A DNA stretch of 5,004 nt from Alphaproteobacteria bacterium (lineage in GTDB: Bacteria > Pseudomonadota > Alphaproteobacteria > Sphingomonadales > Sphingomonadaceae): positions 1-5,004 of the forward strand of contig JAQGLH010000340.1 in NCBI GenBank assembly GCA_028293005.1, read 5' to 3'. The position numbers were made by a program, and so were the translations under genes. Under the pieces are notes generated by a model, which was not told the origin of the DNA, made no database searches, and worked only from the letters and a program-made list of their open reading frames with translations. Shown here piece after piece: positions 1 to 5,004 of the stretch. Within the stretch, counting starts at the first letter, position 1, and the number at the start of each line of letters is the position of its first letter.

Positions 1-453
1 GGCTTCAAGGTGATCAACGACAGCTTCGGCCATCAGGTCGGCGACGAGCTCCTCAAATCGGTCGCCGAGCGGCTGCGCTCGGCGACCGGGCCCGACGATT
101 TGGTCGCGCGGCTCAGCGGCGACGAATTCGTCGTCGTCTCGCCGGCGCGCTCCGTCGCGGATGCGCTCGCATTCGGCCAATCGCTGGTCCAGGCGATCGG
201 CGAGATGGGCTATATCATCGGCAACGAGGCGGCGATCATCGGCGTCAGCGCCGGCGTTGCGCGTTACCCCGATCATGGCCGCGATCTCGGCGCGCTGCTC
301 GCCGAGGCGGACACCGCGCTCTACCAGGCCAAATTCTGGGGACGCGCCAAATGCGTGATCGCCGGCACCAGCAAGATCGCGCGCCTGGCGACTCCGAGCG
401 CAGCGACCTTCGCCGCGGCTTCGGCCCAGTCGTGGGACGCGGACGCCGCCTGA
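1..453 (+). CDS. GGDEF-domain protein, C-terminal part (putative diguanylate cyclase; 5' end outside window)
   Basis: This is the last 150 codons of a GGDEF protein, open from base 1 to TGA at 451-453. The visible part begins inside the domain with FKVINDSFGHQVGDELL. By alignment with PleD, N6 and D15 match the guanine-contacting Asn and Asp. The signature loop is SGDEF (bases 115-129) instead of GGDEF. The domain ends with the usual LLAEADTALYQAK helix and GRAK, followed by an Ala/Ser-rich tail of about 30 residues. The family makes cyclic di-GMP from two GTP. The Ser variant keeps the GDEF core, so catalysis is plausible but not assured. The product-inhibition I-site (RxxD, just before the loop) reads GPDD, so its Arg is missing. 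No EAL domain follows. Any sensor or membrane part would lie upstream and cannot be seen. The family call is secure; activity and signal are unknown. Confidence 0.93.
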   Translation, partial: GFKVINDSFGHQVGDELLKSVAERLRSATGPDDLVARLSGDEFVVVSPARSVADALAFGQSLVQAIGEMGYIIGNEAAIIGVSAGVARYPDHGRDLGALLAEADTALYQAKFWGRAKCVIAGTSKIARLATPSAATFAAASAQSWDADAA

Positions 454-534
454 GCGTCGTTATTCCCGTCGCTTCATTCCGGTCGCTTCGTGCCGACGGC
501 TGAAGCCTACCAACATCGCTGGTGTTTTGGTTGC

Positions 535-553
535 GTTATTGATAATCAGTTGC
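535..553 (+). promoter_or_regulatory. Putative Fur box in the feoAB promoter region
   Basis: The 19-mer GTTATTGATAATCAGTTGC agrees with the classical Fur consensus GATAATGATAATCATTATC at 14 of 19 positions by hand count, including an intact GATAATCA core. It lies within a slightly longer TGC...GCA imperfect dyad (532-554). It sits 20 bases before the chosen feoA start, and its GATAAT (541-546) could itself serve as a -10 element. Placement directly ahead of a ferrous-iron transporter makes iron-dependent repression the natural reading. Binding by Fur, as opposed to another iron regulator, is inferred. Confidence 0.6.
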
Positions 554-573
554 ATCAACATCATGTGGGTTCA

Positions 574-819
574 GTGACGGTGCGCCTCGACCAGCTTCCA
601 TTCCGCACGCCAGCGACGGTGACCGACGTTCGGTGGACCGCGCTGACTCCGGCGGAGGCGAGCCGGCTGCGCAACCTCGGCCTCGACGAAGGCGTCCGCA
701 TCGAGGCGCTTCACGGCGGCCCGATCGGGCGCGATCCGCTCGCGGTGCGGATCGGCCGCATGACGGTCGCGATCCGCCGCTCGCACGCCCGGACGATCTC
801 GGTCGAAACCACGCAATGA
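574..819 (+). CDS. feoA: Ferrous iron transport protein A (FeoA)
   Basis: This small cytoplasmic SH3-like protein works with FeoB in Fe(II) uptake, probably by contacting or modulating FeoB. From GTG 574 it is 81 residues, the usual FeoA size. The family pattern is visible: a TVTDVRW strand, ASRLRNLGLDEGVRIEAL (about 29-46), then GRDPLAVRIGRMTVAIRR and a final TISVE strand. The frame stays open upstream to GTG 490 (109 aa), but those extra residues read across the Fur-like site and do not look like FeoA, so I reject that start. GTG 565 (84 aa) is also possible. No strong Shine-Dalgarno precedes 574, so the start is the weak point. The stop overlaps the feoB start as ATGA, indicating translational coupling. 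Confidence 0.85.
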   Translation: MTVRLDQLPFRTPATVTDVRWTALTPAEASRLRNLGLDEGVRIEALHGGPIGRDPLAVRIGRMTVAIRRSHARTISVETTQ

Positions 820-2672
820 CATCGATCCCACTGGTCGCGGTCGTCGGCAATCCCAATGCCGGCAAGAGCGCCTTGTTCAACAAGCTCACCGGCGCACGCC
901 AGAAGGTCGGCAATTATCCGGGCGTGACGGTCGAGCGCAAATCAGGACGGCTGTCGCTGCCGGACGGCCGGCCGGTCGAGCTGGTCGACCTGCCCGGCGC
1001 CTACAGCCTCGATCCCTCGAGCCCGGACGAGGCAGTCACGCGCGATGTCGTGGTCGGCAAGCAGGAGGGTGAGCGGCTGCCGGACGCCTTGCTGCTGGTG
1101 ATCGATGCGACCAACCTCGACAACCATTTGCGTTTTGCGCTGCAGATCATCGCGCTTGGCCTGCCTACCGTCGCCGCGCTCAACATGGTCGATCTCGCCG
1201 AGCGCGACGGCCTGATCATCGATGCCGCCGCGCTCGAGCGCGAGCTCGGCATTCCCGTGATCGAGACGGTCGCGGTGCGCCGCCGCGGCGTCGACGAGAT
1301 AAAGCTCGAGCTCAGCACCGCGATCGGCAGCGCGCGGCGGATCCGCGGCGCGAGCCACAGTGGCGGCGAGGAGGATTTCGTCACGCTGCAGCGGCGCGCC
1401 CGCGCAATCGCCGCCGCCGTGACGATCAGCGAGACGGCAACGCGCCGATGGAGCGCGCGGCTCGACAATATCGCACTCCATCCGGTGCTTGGGCCGTTGA
1501 TCTTCACGGCGATCATGTTCGTCATGTTCCAGGCGGTGTTCGCCTGGTCGCAAGCGCCGGTCGCGCTGATCGAGGCGCTGGTCAGCGCGGCGCAGGCTGC
1601 GGTCGTCGCCGTGGTGCCGAGTGGATTCCTCCAGTCGATGCTGGTCGACGGGGTGCTGGCGGGCGTCGGTTCGGTGATTGTCTTCCTGCCGCAGATCCTG
1701 ATCCTCTTCCTGTTCATCCTGTTGCTCGAGACGACGGGCTATATGGTCCGCGCCGCATTCCTGATGGACCGGCTGATGGCGCGGGTCGGCCTCTCGGGCC
1801 ATGCCTTCATCCCGCTGCTCTCCTCGTTCGCCTGCGCGGTGCCGGGGATCATGGCGACCCGCACGATCGAGGATCCCAAGCACCGCCTGACGACGATCCT
1901 GATCGCGCCGTTGATGACCTGCTCGGCGCGCCTGCCGGTCTATGCGATCATCATCGGCGCGTTCATCCCCGCGCGCTCCGTCGGCGGCGGGGTCGGGCTT
2001 CAGGGGCTGGTGCTGTTCGGCCTCTATCTCGTCGGCATCGTCGGCGCGTTGCTCGCCGCACTGGTGCTGAGCCGCACGGTCGCCAAGGGCAAGCACCAGG
2101 GCTTCATGATGGAGATGCCGAAATATCAATTGCCGCATCCGCGCGACATCGTGCTTGGCTTGTGGCAGCGCGCGATCATCTTCCTGAAGCGCGCCGGGAC
2201 GATCATCCTCGTCTCGACGATCATCCTGTGGGCTTTGCTCTCGTTCCCGCAGCCGCGTCCGGGCGAGACCGCGCTCGACAGCTCGATCGCCGGCAAGATC
2301 GCCTCGGGACTAGAGGTGGTTATGCGTCCGGTAGGCTTCAACCACGAGATCTCGCTCGCCTTGATTCCGGCGATGGCGGCGCGCGAGGTGGCGGTTTCGG
2401 CGCTCGCGACCGCTTACTCGGTCCAGCAGGATGACGAATCTCAGGCCGCGCAATCGCTGACCAGTCAGCTTCGCGGCCGCTGGAGCCTGCCGACGGCGCT
2501 CGCGTTCCTCGCCTGGTTCGTGTTCGCGCCGCAATGCCTGTCGACGGTCGCGGTGACGCGGCGCGAGACCAACGGCTGGCGATGGCCCGCGTTCATGCTC
2601 GTCTATCTGTTCGCGCTCGCCTATATTGCCGCCGGCGCGACTTTCTGGGTGGCGACTTTTCTAGGGCTTTAG
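816..2672 (+). CDS. feoB: Ferrous iron transporter FeoB (GTPase-coupled inner-membrane permease)
   Basis: This is a 618-residue Fe(II) permease of the inner membrane with a fused cytoplasmic G domain. Visible G motifs are G1 GNPNAGKS (11-18), G2 Thr38 in YPGVTVE, G3 DLPG (58-61) and G4 NMVD (123-126). A helical GDI-like spacer follows to about residue 215. The remainder is hydrophobic, with roughly eight or nine membrane segments. Two gate motifs are intact: [13 protein letters not shown] with Cys340 and [11 protein letters not shown] with Cys369. A third conserved-type Cys is at 574 in [11 protein letters not shown]. The protein is shorter than E. coli FeoB (773 aa). No feoC follows, which is common outside gammaproteobacteria. 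The start is the ATG overlapping the feoA stop, which places [11 protein letters not shown] right before the P-loop. The same frame extends upstream to 633, but that part lies over feoA. Expression presumably follows the Fur-like promoter ahead of feoA. Confidence 0.97.
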   Translation: MTSIPLVAVVGNPNAGKSALFNKLTGARQKVGNYPGVTVERKSGRLSLPDGRPVELVDLPGAYSLDPSSPDEAVTRDVVVGKQEGERLPDALLLVIDATNLDNHLRFALQIIALGLPTVAALNMVDLAERDGLIIDAAALERELGIPVIETVAVRRRGVDEIKLELSTAIGSARRIRGASHSGGEEDFVTLQRRARAIAAAVTISETATRRWSARLDNIALHPVLGPLIFTAIMFVMFQAVFAWSQAPVALIEALVSAAQAAVVAVVPSGFLQSMLVDGVLAGVGSVIVFLPQILILFLFILLLETTGYMVRAAFLMDRLMARVGLSGHAFIPLLSSFACAVPGIMATRTIEDPKHRLTTILIAPLMTCSARLPVYAIIIGAFIPARSVGGGVGLQGLVLFGLYLVGIVGALLAALVLSRTVAKGKHQGFMMEMPKYQLPHPRDIVLGLWQRAIIFLKRAGTIILVSTIILWALLSFPQPRPGETALDSSIAGKIASGLEVVMRPVGFNHEISLALIPAMAAREVAVSALATAYSVQQDDESQAAQSLTSQLRGRWSLPTALAFLAWFVFAPQCLSTVAVTRRETNGWRWPAFMLVYLFALAYIAAGATFWVATFLGL

Positions 2673-2675
2673 GAG
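2671..2675 (+). promoter_or_regulatory. Shine-Dalgarno of ssb, overlapping the feoB stop
   Basis: AGGAG begins inside the feoB TAG stop. It lies 7 bases before ATG 2683 and only 4 before ATG 2680. The better spacing and the resulting MAGSVNKV N-terminus favour 2683 as the ssb start. The overlap means ribosomes ending feoB translation cover the ssb binding site. Confidence 0.7.
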
Positions 2676-2682
2676 CAAGATG

Positions 2683-3177
2683 ATGGCGGGCAGCGTCAAC
2701 AAGGTCATTCTCGTCGGCAATTTGGGCAAGGATCCAGAGGCCCGCGCGATGGGCTCGGGCGGCGAGGTCGTGAACCTGTCGGTCGCGACTTCCGAGAATT
2801 GGAAGGACAAGGAAGGCAACCGCCAGGAGCGGACCGAATGGCATCGGGTGGTGATTTTCAACGAGAATCTCGGCCGCGTCGCCAAGCAATATCTGCGCAA
2901 GGGCTCGAAGGTCTATCTCGAGGGCGAGCTGCAGACCCGCAAATGGCAGGACAACAGCGGCCAGGACAAATATTCGACCGAGGTCGTGATTCAGCGGTTC
3001 CGCGGCGAACTCGTGCTGCTCGACCGCCGCGAGGGCGGCGGCGGCTCCGGCGACGATTTCGACAGCATGGGGAGCAGCAGCGGCGGTAGCGCTGGAGGCG
3101 GCTCGGGCGGATCGCGCCAGCAGAACCGCCCCGCTCCGGCGTTCGACAGCGACCTCGACGACGACGTTCCGTTCTAG
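2683..3177 (+). CDS. ssb: Single-stranded DNA-binding protein (SSB)
   Basis: This is a 164-residue SSB that coats single-stranded DNA during replication, recombination and repair and recruits partner enzymes. An OB-fold spans about residues 4-107 ([35 protein letters not shown]). Trp40, Trp53, Phe59 and Trp88 match the ssDNA-stacking aromatics of E. coli SSB. A Gly/Ser-rich disordered linker follows (about 113-150, with GGGG and GGSGG runs). The protein ends in the acidic tip DLDDDVPF, the docking peptide for SSB-interacting proteins, so it is complete. Length is close to E. coli (178 aa). ATG 2680 would add one Met; 2683 has the better ribosome-site spacing. It starts about 10 bases after feoB on the same strand with no terminator between. 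As an essential gene it probably also has a promoter within feoB, which I cannot identify. Confidence 0.97.
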   Translation: MAGSVNKVILVGNLGKDPEARAMGSGGEVVNLSVATSENWKDKEGNRQERTEWHRVVIFNENLGRVAKQYLRKGSKVYLEGELQTRKWQDNSGQDKYSTEVVIQRFRGELVLLDRREGGGGSGDDFDSMGSSSGGSAGGGSGGSRQQNRPAPAFDSDLDDDVPF

Positions 3178-3188
3178 GAGCGCGCATG

Positions 3189-3216
3189 TCCTCCTCCCGT
3201 TTTCCAGGGAGGGGGA
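3189..3216. terminator. Hairpin downstream of ssb, possible terminator without U-tract
   Basis: TCCTCCTCCC (3189-3198) pairs with GGGAGGGGGA (3207-3216) over ten positions with one G-U, around an 8-base GTTTTCCA loop. It starts 12 bases after the ssb stop. No T-run follows on either strand, so it is not a classical intrinsic terminator. It could block or stabilise the 3' end of the ssb message, or simply be one arm of the surrounding repeat. Confidence 0.45.
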
Positions 3217-3227
3217 CGGTCGGCAGG

Positions 3228-3267
3228 ATGGTGGAGGGGCGCCTCGTAGCAACGCCCCTCCCATCAT
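3228..3267. terminator. Second long hairpin between convergent ssb and DUF177 genes
   Basis: GGAGGGGCG (3233-3241) pairs perfectly with CGCCCCTCC (3253-3261). A one-base bulge at C3262 then allows ATGGT (3228-3232) to pair with ATCAT (3263-3267), with one G-T wobble. The loop is 11 bases. Because it is symmetric it would form in transcripts from both sides and could act as a shared barrier between the two converging units. It has no U-tract, so the terminator role is inferred. Confidence 0.4.
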
Positions 3268-3308
3268 GCTTCACATGGTCCCGTCCCGTGCAACGGCAGG
3301 TGGGGAAC

Positions 3309-3845
3309 TTATTTCTTCAACTTGTCCCTCAGCCCCGCCAGCCCGGCGAACGGGCCTGCTTCCTCCTCGCTGATCACGCCGGCCTGCTTGAGCGTGTCTT
3401 CGGCGTCGAGGGTGCGCGGCCAGGGATCGAGGCTCAGCGCGAGTGTCTCGGCGACTGCTTCGCCGATGTCGACCGCCCCCCCCGAATAGAAGACCACGTC
3501 GCATTCCTCCTCGCTTAGCTCGATCCCCTCGTCGCTGCCGTCGCCGGCTTGGGGCGCGGGGCTGAACAGGATCCGGAACGGCTCGTCGAGCGCCGCTTCG
3601 ACCGGCGCCCCGGTCGCGACGCAGCTTTGCGTGACTTCGGCCCGCAAGCGGCCATTGGCGCTGACCGTCTCGCCGGTCCGCACCAGCGACAACTCCGCCT
3701 CGAGCCGCGCGACCGCCTGCAGGTCGAAGCGCTTCGCCAGTGCCGCGCGCTCGGCTGCGTCGGCTGCGACGCTGATGCTGCGCGGCGCGTCCGACAGAAT
3801 GTCGATCCGCACCGGGCGGCTGAATTCGGGCGGCGCGACCGTCAT
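3309..3845 (-). CDS. DUF177/YceD family protein (23S rRNA accumulation-type)
   Basis: This is a 178-residue cytoplasmic protein of the DUF177 (YceD) family. E. coli and plant members are linked to 23S rRNA accumulation and the ribosomal protein L32 locus, so a role in large-subunit biogenesis is likely but not shown here. Visible family features are TQSCVATGAPVEA (about 72-84, with the conserved Cys75), an acidic mid region (GIELSEEECDVVFY, about 103-116), the signature DIGEAVAETLALSLDPWPR (about 121-139), and the C-terminal PFAGLAGLRDKLKK. It begins at ATG 3845 within the last codon of the upstream chaperone gene (ATGA), so the two are translationally coupled. The usual bacterial neighbour rpmF (L32) is not next to it; a palindromic repeat and then ssb follow instead. 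A run of eight G on the coding strand (bases 3476-3483) encodes part of SGGAV. Confidence 0.9.
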   Translation of the reverse strand: MTVAPPEFSRPVRIDILSDAPRSISVAADAAERAALAKRFDLQAVARLEAELSLVRTGETVSANGRLRAEVTQSCVATGAPVEAALDEPFRILFSPAPQAGDGSDEGIELSEEECDVVFYSGGAVDIGEAVAETLALSLDPWPRTLDAEDTLKQAGVISEEEAGPFAGLAGLRDKLKK

Positions 3846-4369
3846 CGCGCCGGAACCCGGCCGTCGAGGATCGCTTCGGCCGGAGTCGCGGCAAGCGCGC
3901 CGGCGAAAACGCCGAGCCGCTCGGCGACGAAGCGCAGCGCTTCCGGCGAAGGCGGCGCATCGTGGAAGATGTTGCGCTCGACCGGCGCGCTCAGGTCCCC
4001 GCCCGCGGCGATCGCTGCGCGGAACGCGCCGAGACGGCCGCCGAGCGCCCCCATCATCTTGCCGAGGTGCTTGCCGACCATCAGGTCGCCCGTGCCCATC
4101 TGGCGCAGGCTCCCCTCCATGTCCGCGATGAACAATTCGGCAAGCAGGACCGACGCCTGACGGGCGGCGGCGCCCTCAGCTTCGAGCCGGATCAAGGTGA
4201 CCGCTAAGATCGCCGCGATCATGTCGAAGCGGCCCTCGACGGTGTCGGGCACGGCGCCCTCCGCATACCAGGCGCGATCGCGCCCTGCGGCGACCAGCGC
4301 GTGGTAGAGTGGCTCGAAGCGCGCGCGCTCCTTGGCTCCGCTGCCGAAGATACGTCCCAGGAAAGACAA
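3842..4369 (-). CDS. Ubiquinol-cytochrome c chaperone family protein (CBP3/UQCC1-like)
   Basis: This 175-residue protein is of the bacterial Ubiq_cyt_C_chap family, related to mitochondrial Cbp3/UQCC1, which assists cytochrome b synthesis and assembly of the bc1 complex. Signature segments are WYAEGAVPDTVEGRFDM (about 34-50) and LFIADMEGSLRQMGTGDLMVGK (about 79-100), followed by KMMGALGGRLGAF. It has no signal peptide or clear membrane segment, which fits a cytoplasmic assembly factor. The start is a TTG (minus strand, 4369-4367), giving SFLGRIFGSG, typical of the family's N-terminus. An AGAGG (complement of 4375-4379) lies 5 bases upstream and supports it; no ATG in this frame fits. It is first in a leftward pair with the DUF177 gene, overlapping it by ATGA. 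It is divergent from bamE across 129 bases. The bc1 role in this organism is inferred from the family. Confidence 0.88.
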   Translation of the reverse strand: MSFLGRIFGSGAKERARFEPLYHALVAAGRDRAWYAEGAVPDTVEGRFDMIAAILAVTLIRLEAEGAAARQASVLLAELFIADMEGSLRQMGTGDLMVGKHLGKMMGALGGRLGAFRAAIAAGGDLSAPVERNIFHDAPPSPEALRFVAERLGVFAGALAATPAEAILDGRVPAR

Positions 4370-4498
4370 AAGAACCTCTTACTCCGCTGGCGCGGACTTG
4401 CGCCTGTCGGCTATGATTGCATATTGGGTGTTCGAACCGCGCCTCGCAAGGCGTGCACCGGCGCGGCCTCTCGCACTGGCGGTTCCAGGAGATTATGA
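4370..4498. promoter_or_regulatory. Divergent promoter region between the chaperone gene and bamE
   Basis: This 129-base region must hold the bamE promoter and probably that of the leftward chaperone-DUF177 pair. The most promoter-like part is the AT-richer patch 4411-4434. A weak candidate for bamE is TTGCGC (4398-4403) and ATATTG (4421-4426) with a 17-base spacer. A small CGCCT-CGCA-AGGCG hairpin (4440-4453) would fall in the bamE leader. AGGAG (4486-4490), 8 bases before ATG 4499, is a good ribosome site for bamE. No operator or riboswitch is recognisable. Confidence 0.4.
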
Positions 4499-4978
4499 AT
4501 GACCTTCCGTCAAGGACGAACGCTGGGAAGAATTGGCGTCATCGCCATGGCCGTCGCCGCTTCGGCGCTTGGCGGCTGCACGCGGATGGTCGACCATCAA
4601 GGCTATGTCGCCGACGAGACGCTGATGAGCTCGGTCCAGCCCGGCGTCGACAATCGCGATTCCGTTACGGGTACGCTCGGCCGCCCGACGTTCGTCGGCC
4701 AGTTCGATCAGCGCGACTGGTATTATGTGTCGCGCAACACCCGCCAGCTCGCGTTCGCGACGCCCAGGCCGACCAGCCAGACCGTTCTCCACATCCGTTT
4801 CGACGAGCGCGGCAATGTCGCGTCGGTCCAGCGTACCGGGCTCGAGAAGGTCGCCTCGATCACGCCGATGGACGACAAGACTCCGACCTTGGGCCGCTCG
4901 CATAGCTTCTTCGAGGAATTGTTCAGCAACGTCGGAACGGTCGGCAGCGGCGGCATGAGCGCCCCGCAAGGGCAGTAA
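4499..4978 (+). CDS. bamE: Outer membrane protein assembly factor BamE (SmpA/OmlA lipoprotein)
   Basis: This is a 159-residue lipoprotein of the BAM complex, which folds beta-barrel proteins into the outer membrane; BamE supports the BamA-BamD interaction. The N-terminus has Arg residues, a hydrophobic stretch (about 12-24) and the lipobox LGGC with Cys27 as the lipidation site. Thr at +2 is not an inner-membrane retention signal, so outer-membrane sorting fits. The SmpA/OmlA domain runs from about 36 to 108: VQPG (46-49), VTGTLGRPTFVG, WYYVS (74-78), and TVLHIRFDERGNV. A tail of about 50 residues with Gly/Ser at the end makes it longer than E. coli BamE (113 aa). ATG 4499 is chosen over the out-of-frame ATG 4495 because it gives the signal peptide and an 8-base gap from AGGAG. 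The gene ends 26 bases before the window edge, with no terminator visible there. Confidence 0.95.
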   Translation: MTFRQGRTLGRIGVIAMAVAASALGGCTRMVDHQGYVADETLMSSVQPGVDNRDSVTGTLGRPTFVGQFDQRDWYYVSRNTRQLAFATPRPTSQTVLHIRFDERGNVASVQRTGLEKVASITPMDDKTPTLGRSHSFFEELFSNVGTVGSGGMSAPQGQ

Positions 4979-5004
4979 ACCGGCCTCGTTCAGGGCTGAT
5001 CTGG

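Larger units (their letters stand above)
3189..3306. repeat. Composite palindromic intergenic repeat between convergent genes
   Basis: This stretch consists almost entirely of inverted repeats: a 10-pair hairpin (3189-3216), a long bulged hairpin (3228-3267), CATG/CATG around a 5-base spacer (3265-3277), and CCGT-GCA-ACGG (3286-3296) flanked by TCCC (3284-3287) and GGGGA (3302-3306). The recurring GGAGGGG/CCCCTCC blocks and the CATGCTTCACATGGTCC segment resemble the dispersed palindromic intergenic elements I recall from sphingomonad genomes, here somewhat degraded. It fills the gap from 12 bases after ssb to 3 bases before the DUF177 stop. It encodes no protein of its own. Membership of a repeat family is from memory and unverified. 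Confidence 0.6.

Noticed and set aside
468..489. Two copies of GTCGCTTC spaced 14 bases apart after the GGDEF gene
   Set aside because: Only 8 bases and two copies; no T-run or stable stem, so neither a terminator nor a convincing repeat array.
942..2138. Long open frame (398 codons) on the minus strand opposite feoB
   Set aside because: Its product is full of Arg, Asp, His and Gln with no domain pattern, typical of the antisense of a GC-rich membrane protein gene. feoB on the + strand has every family motif.
1448..2434. Open frame of 328 codons on the + strand in another frame within feoB
   Set aside because: The translation is Gly/Arg/Asp-rich low-complexity and lies inside the coding frame of FeoB; it is a GC-bias shadow.
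2593..3274. Minus-strand open frames opposite ssb and the repeat region
   Set aside because: Ala/Arg-rich translations without family features, overlapping an intact SSB with all its conserved residues.
3186..3518. Plus-strand open frame of 110 codons running from the repeat into the DUF177 gene
   Set aside because: It starts in the palindromic repeat and continues antisense to a recognisable DUF177 protein; no motif supports it.
3549..4207. Several plus-strand open frames opposite the chaperone and DUF177 genes
   Set aside because: Arg/Ala/Pro-rich antisense shadows; both minus-strand genes have family signatures and an ATGA overlap typical of an operon.
4417..4905. Alternative plus-strand frame entering bamE, including ATG 4495
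   Set aside because: It lacks a signal peptide, becomes Arg-rich, and its ATG is too close to AGGAG, whereas the 4499 frame encodes a textbook BamE lipoprotein.
1..5004. Possible CRISPR array, tRNA, insertion sequence, toxin-antitoxin pair or other novel accessory system
   Set aside because: Reading both strands shows only conserved housekeeping-type genes with uniform composition. There are no regularly spaced repeats, tRNA-like folds, transposase motifs or unexplained gene clusters.

Overview
The window is GC-rich and almost fully coding. The gene content points to an alphaproteobacterium, most likely a sphingomonad. The evidence is an SSB starting [15 protein letters not shown] and ending DDDVPF, the pair of a ubiquinol-cytochrome c chaperone and a DUF177/YceD protein divergent from bamE, and a short two-gene feoAB locus. 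The taxonomic placement is inferred from family resemblance, not from a marker gene.

Layout. Bases 1-453 hold the C-terminal end of a GGDEF (diguanylate cyclase) protein whose start lies outside the window. A 120-base gap follows and carries a good match to a Fur box. Next comes a rightward run of feoA, feoB and ssb. feoA and feoB overlap by ATGA, and ssb begins about 10 bases after the feoB stop. After ssb lies a roughly 120-base composite of inverted repeats. It separates ssb from two leftward genes, a DUF177/YceD protein and, upstream of it, a ubiquinol-cytochrome c chaperone (CBP3/UQCC1-like). These two also overlap by ATGA. A 129-base divergent promoter region then leads to a rightward bamE lipoprotein gene, which ends 26 bases before the window edge.

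How the genes work together. FeoA and FeoB form the ferrous-iron uptake system, and the Fur-like site suggests repression by iron. SSB (replication and repair) sits in the same transcriptional direction and may be partly read through from feoAB. The chaperone (cytochrome bc1 assembly), YceD (23S rRNA/L32-associated in other bacteria) and BamE (outer-membrane protein assembly) form a housekeeping neighbourhood.

I found no CRISPR array, tRNA, rRNA, insertion sequence, phage gene or toxin-antitoxin pair, and no evidence of an undescribed multi-gene system. The points most worth a second look are the composite palindromic repeat between the convergent genes, the feoB-ssb coupling, the Fur-like site, the TTG start of the chaperone gene, and the degenerate I-site and SGDEF motif of the cyclase. 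No gene-free stretch exceeds 300 bases.
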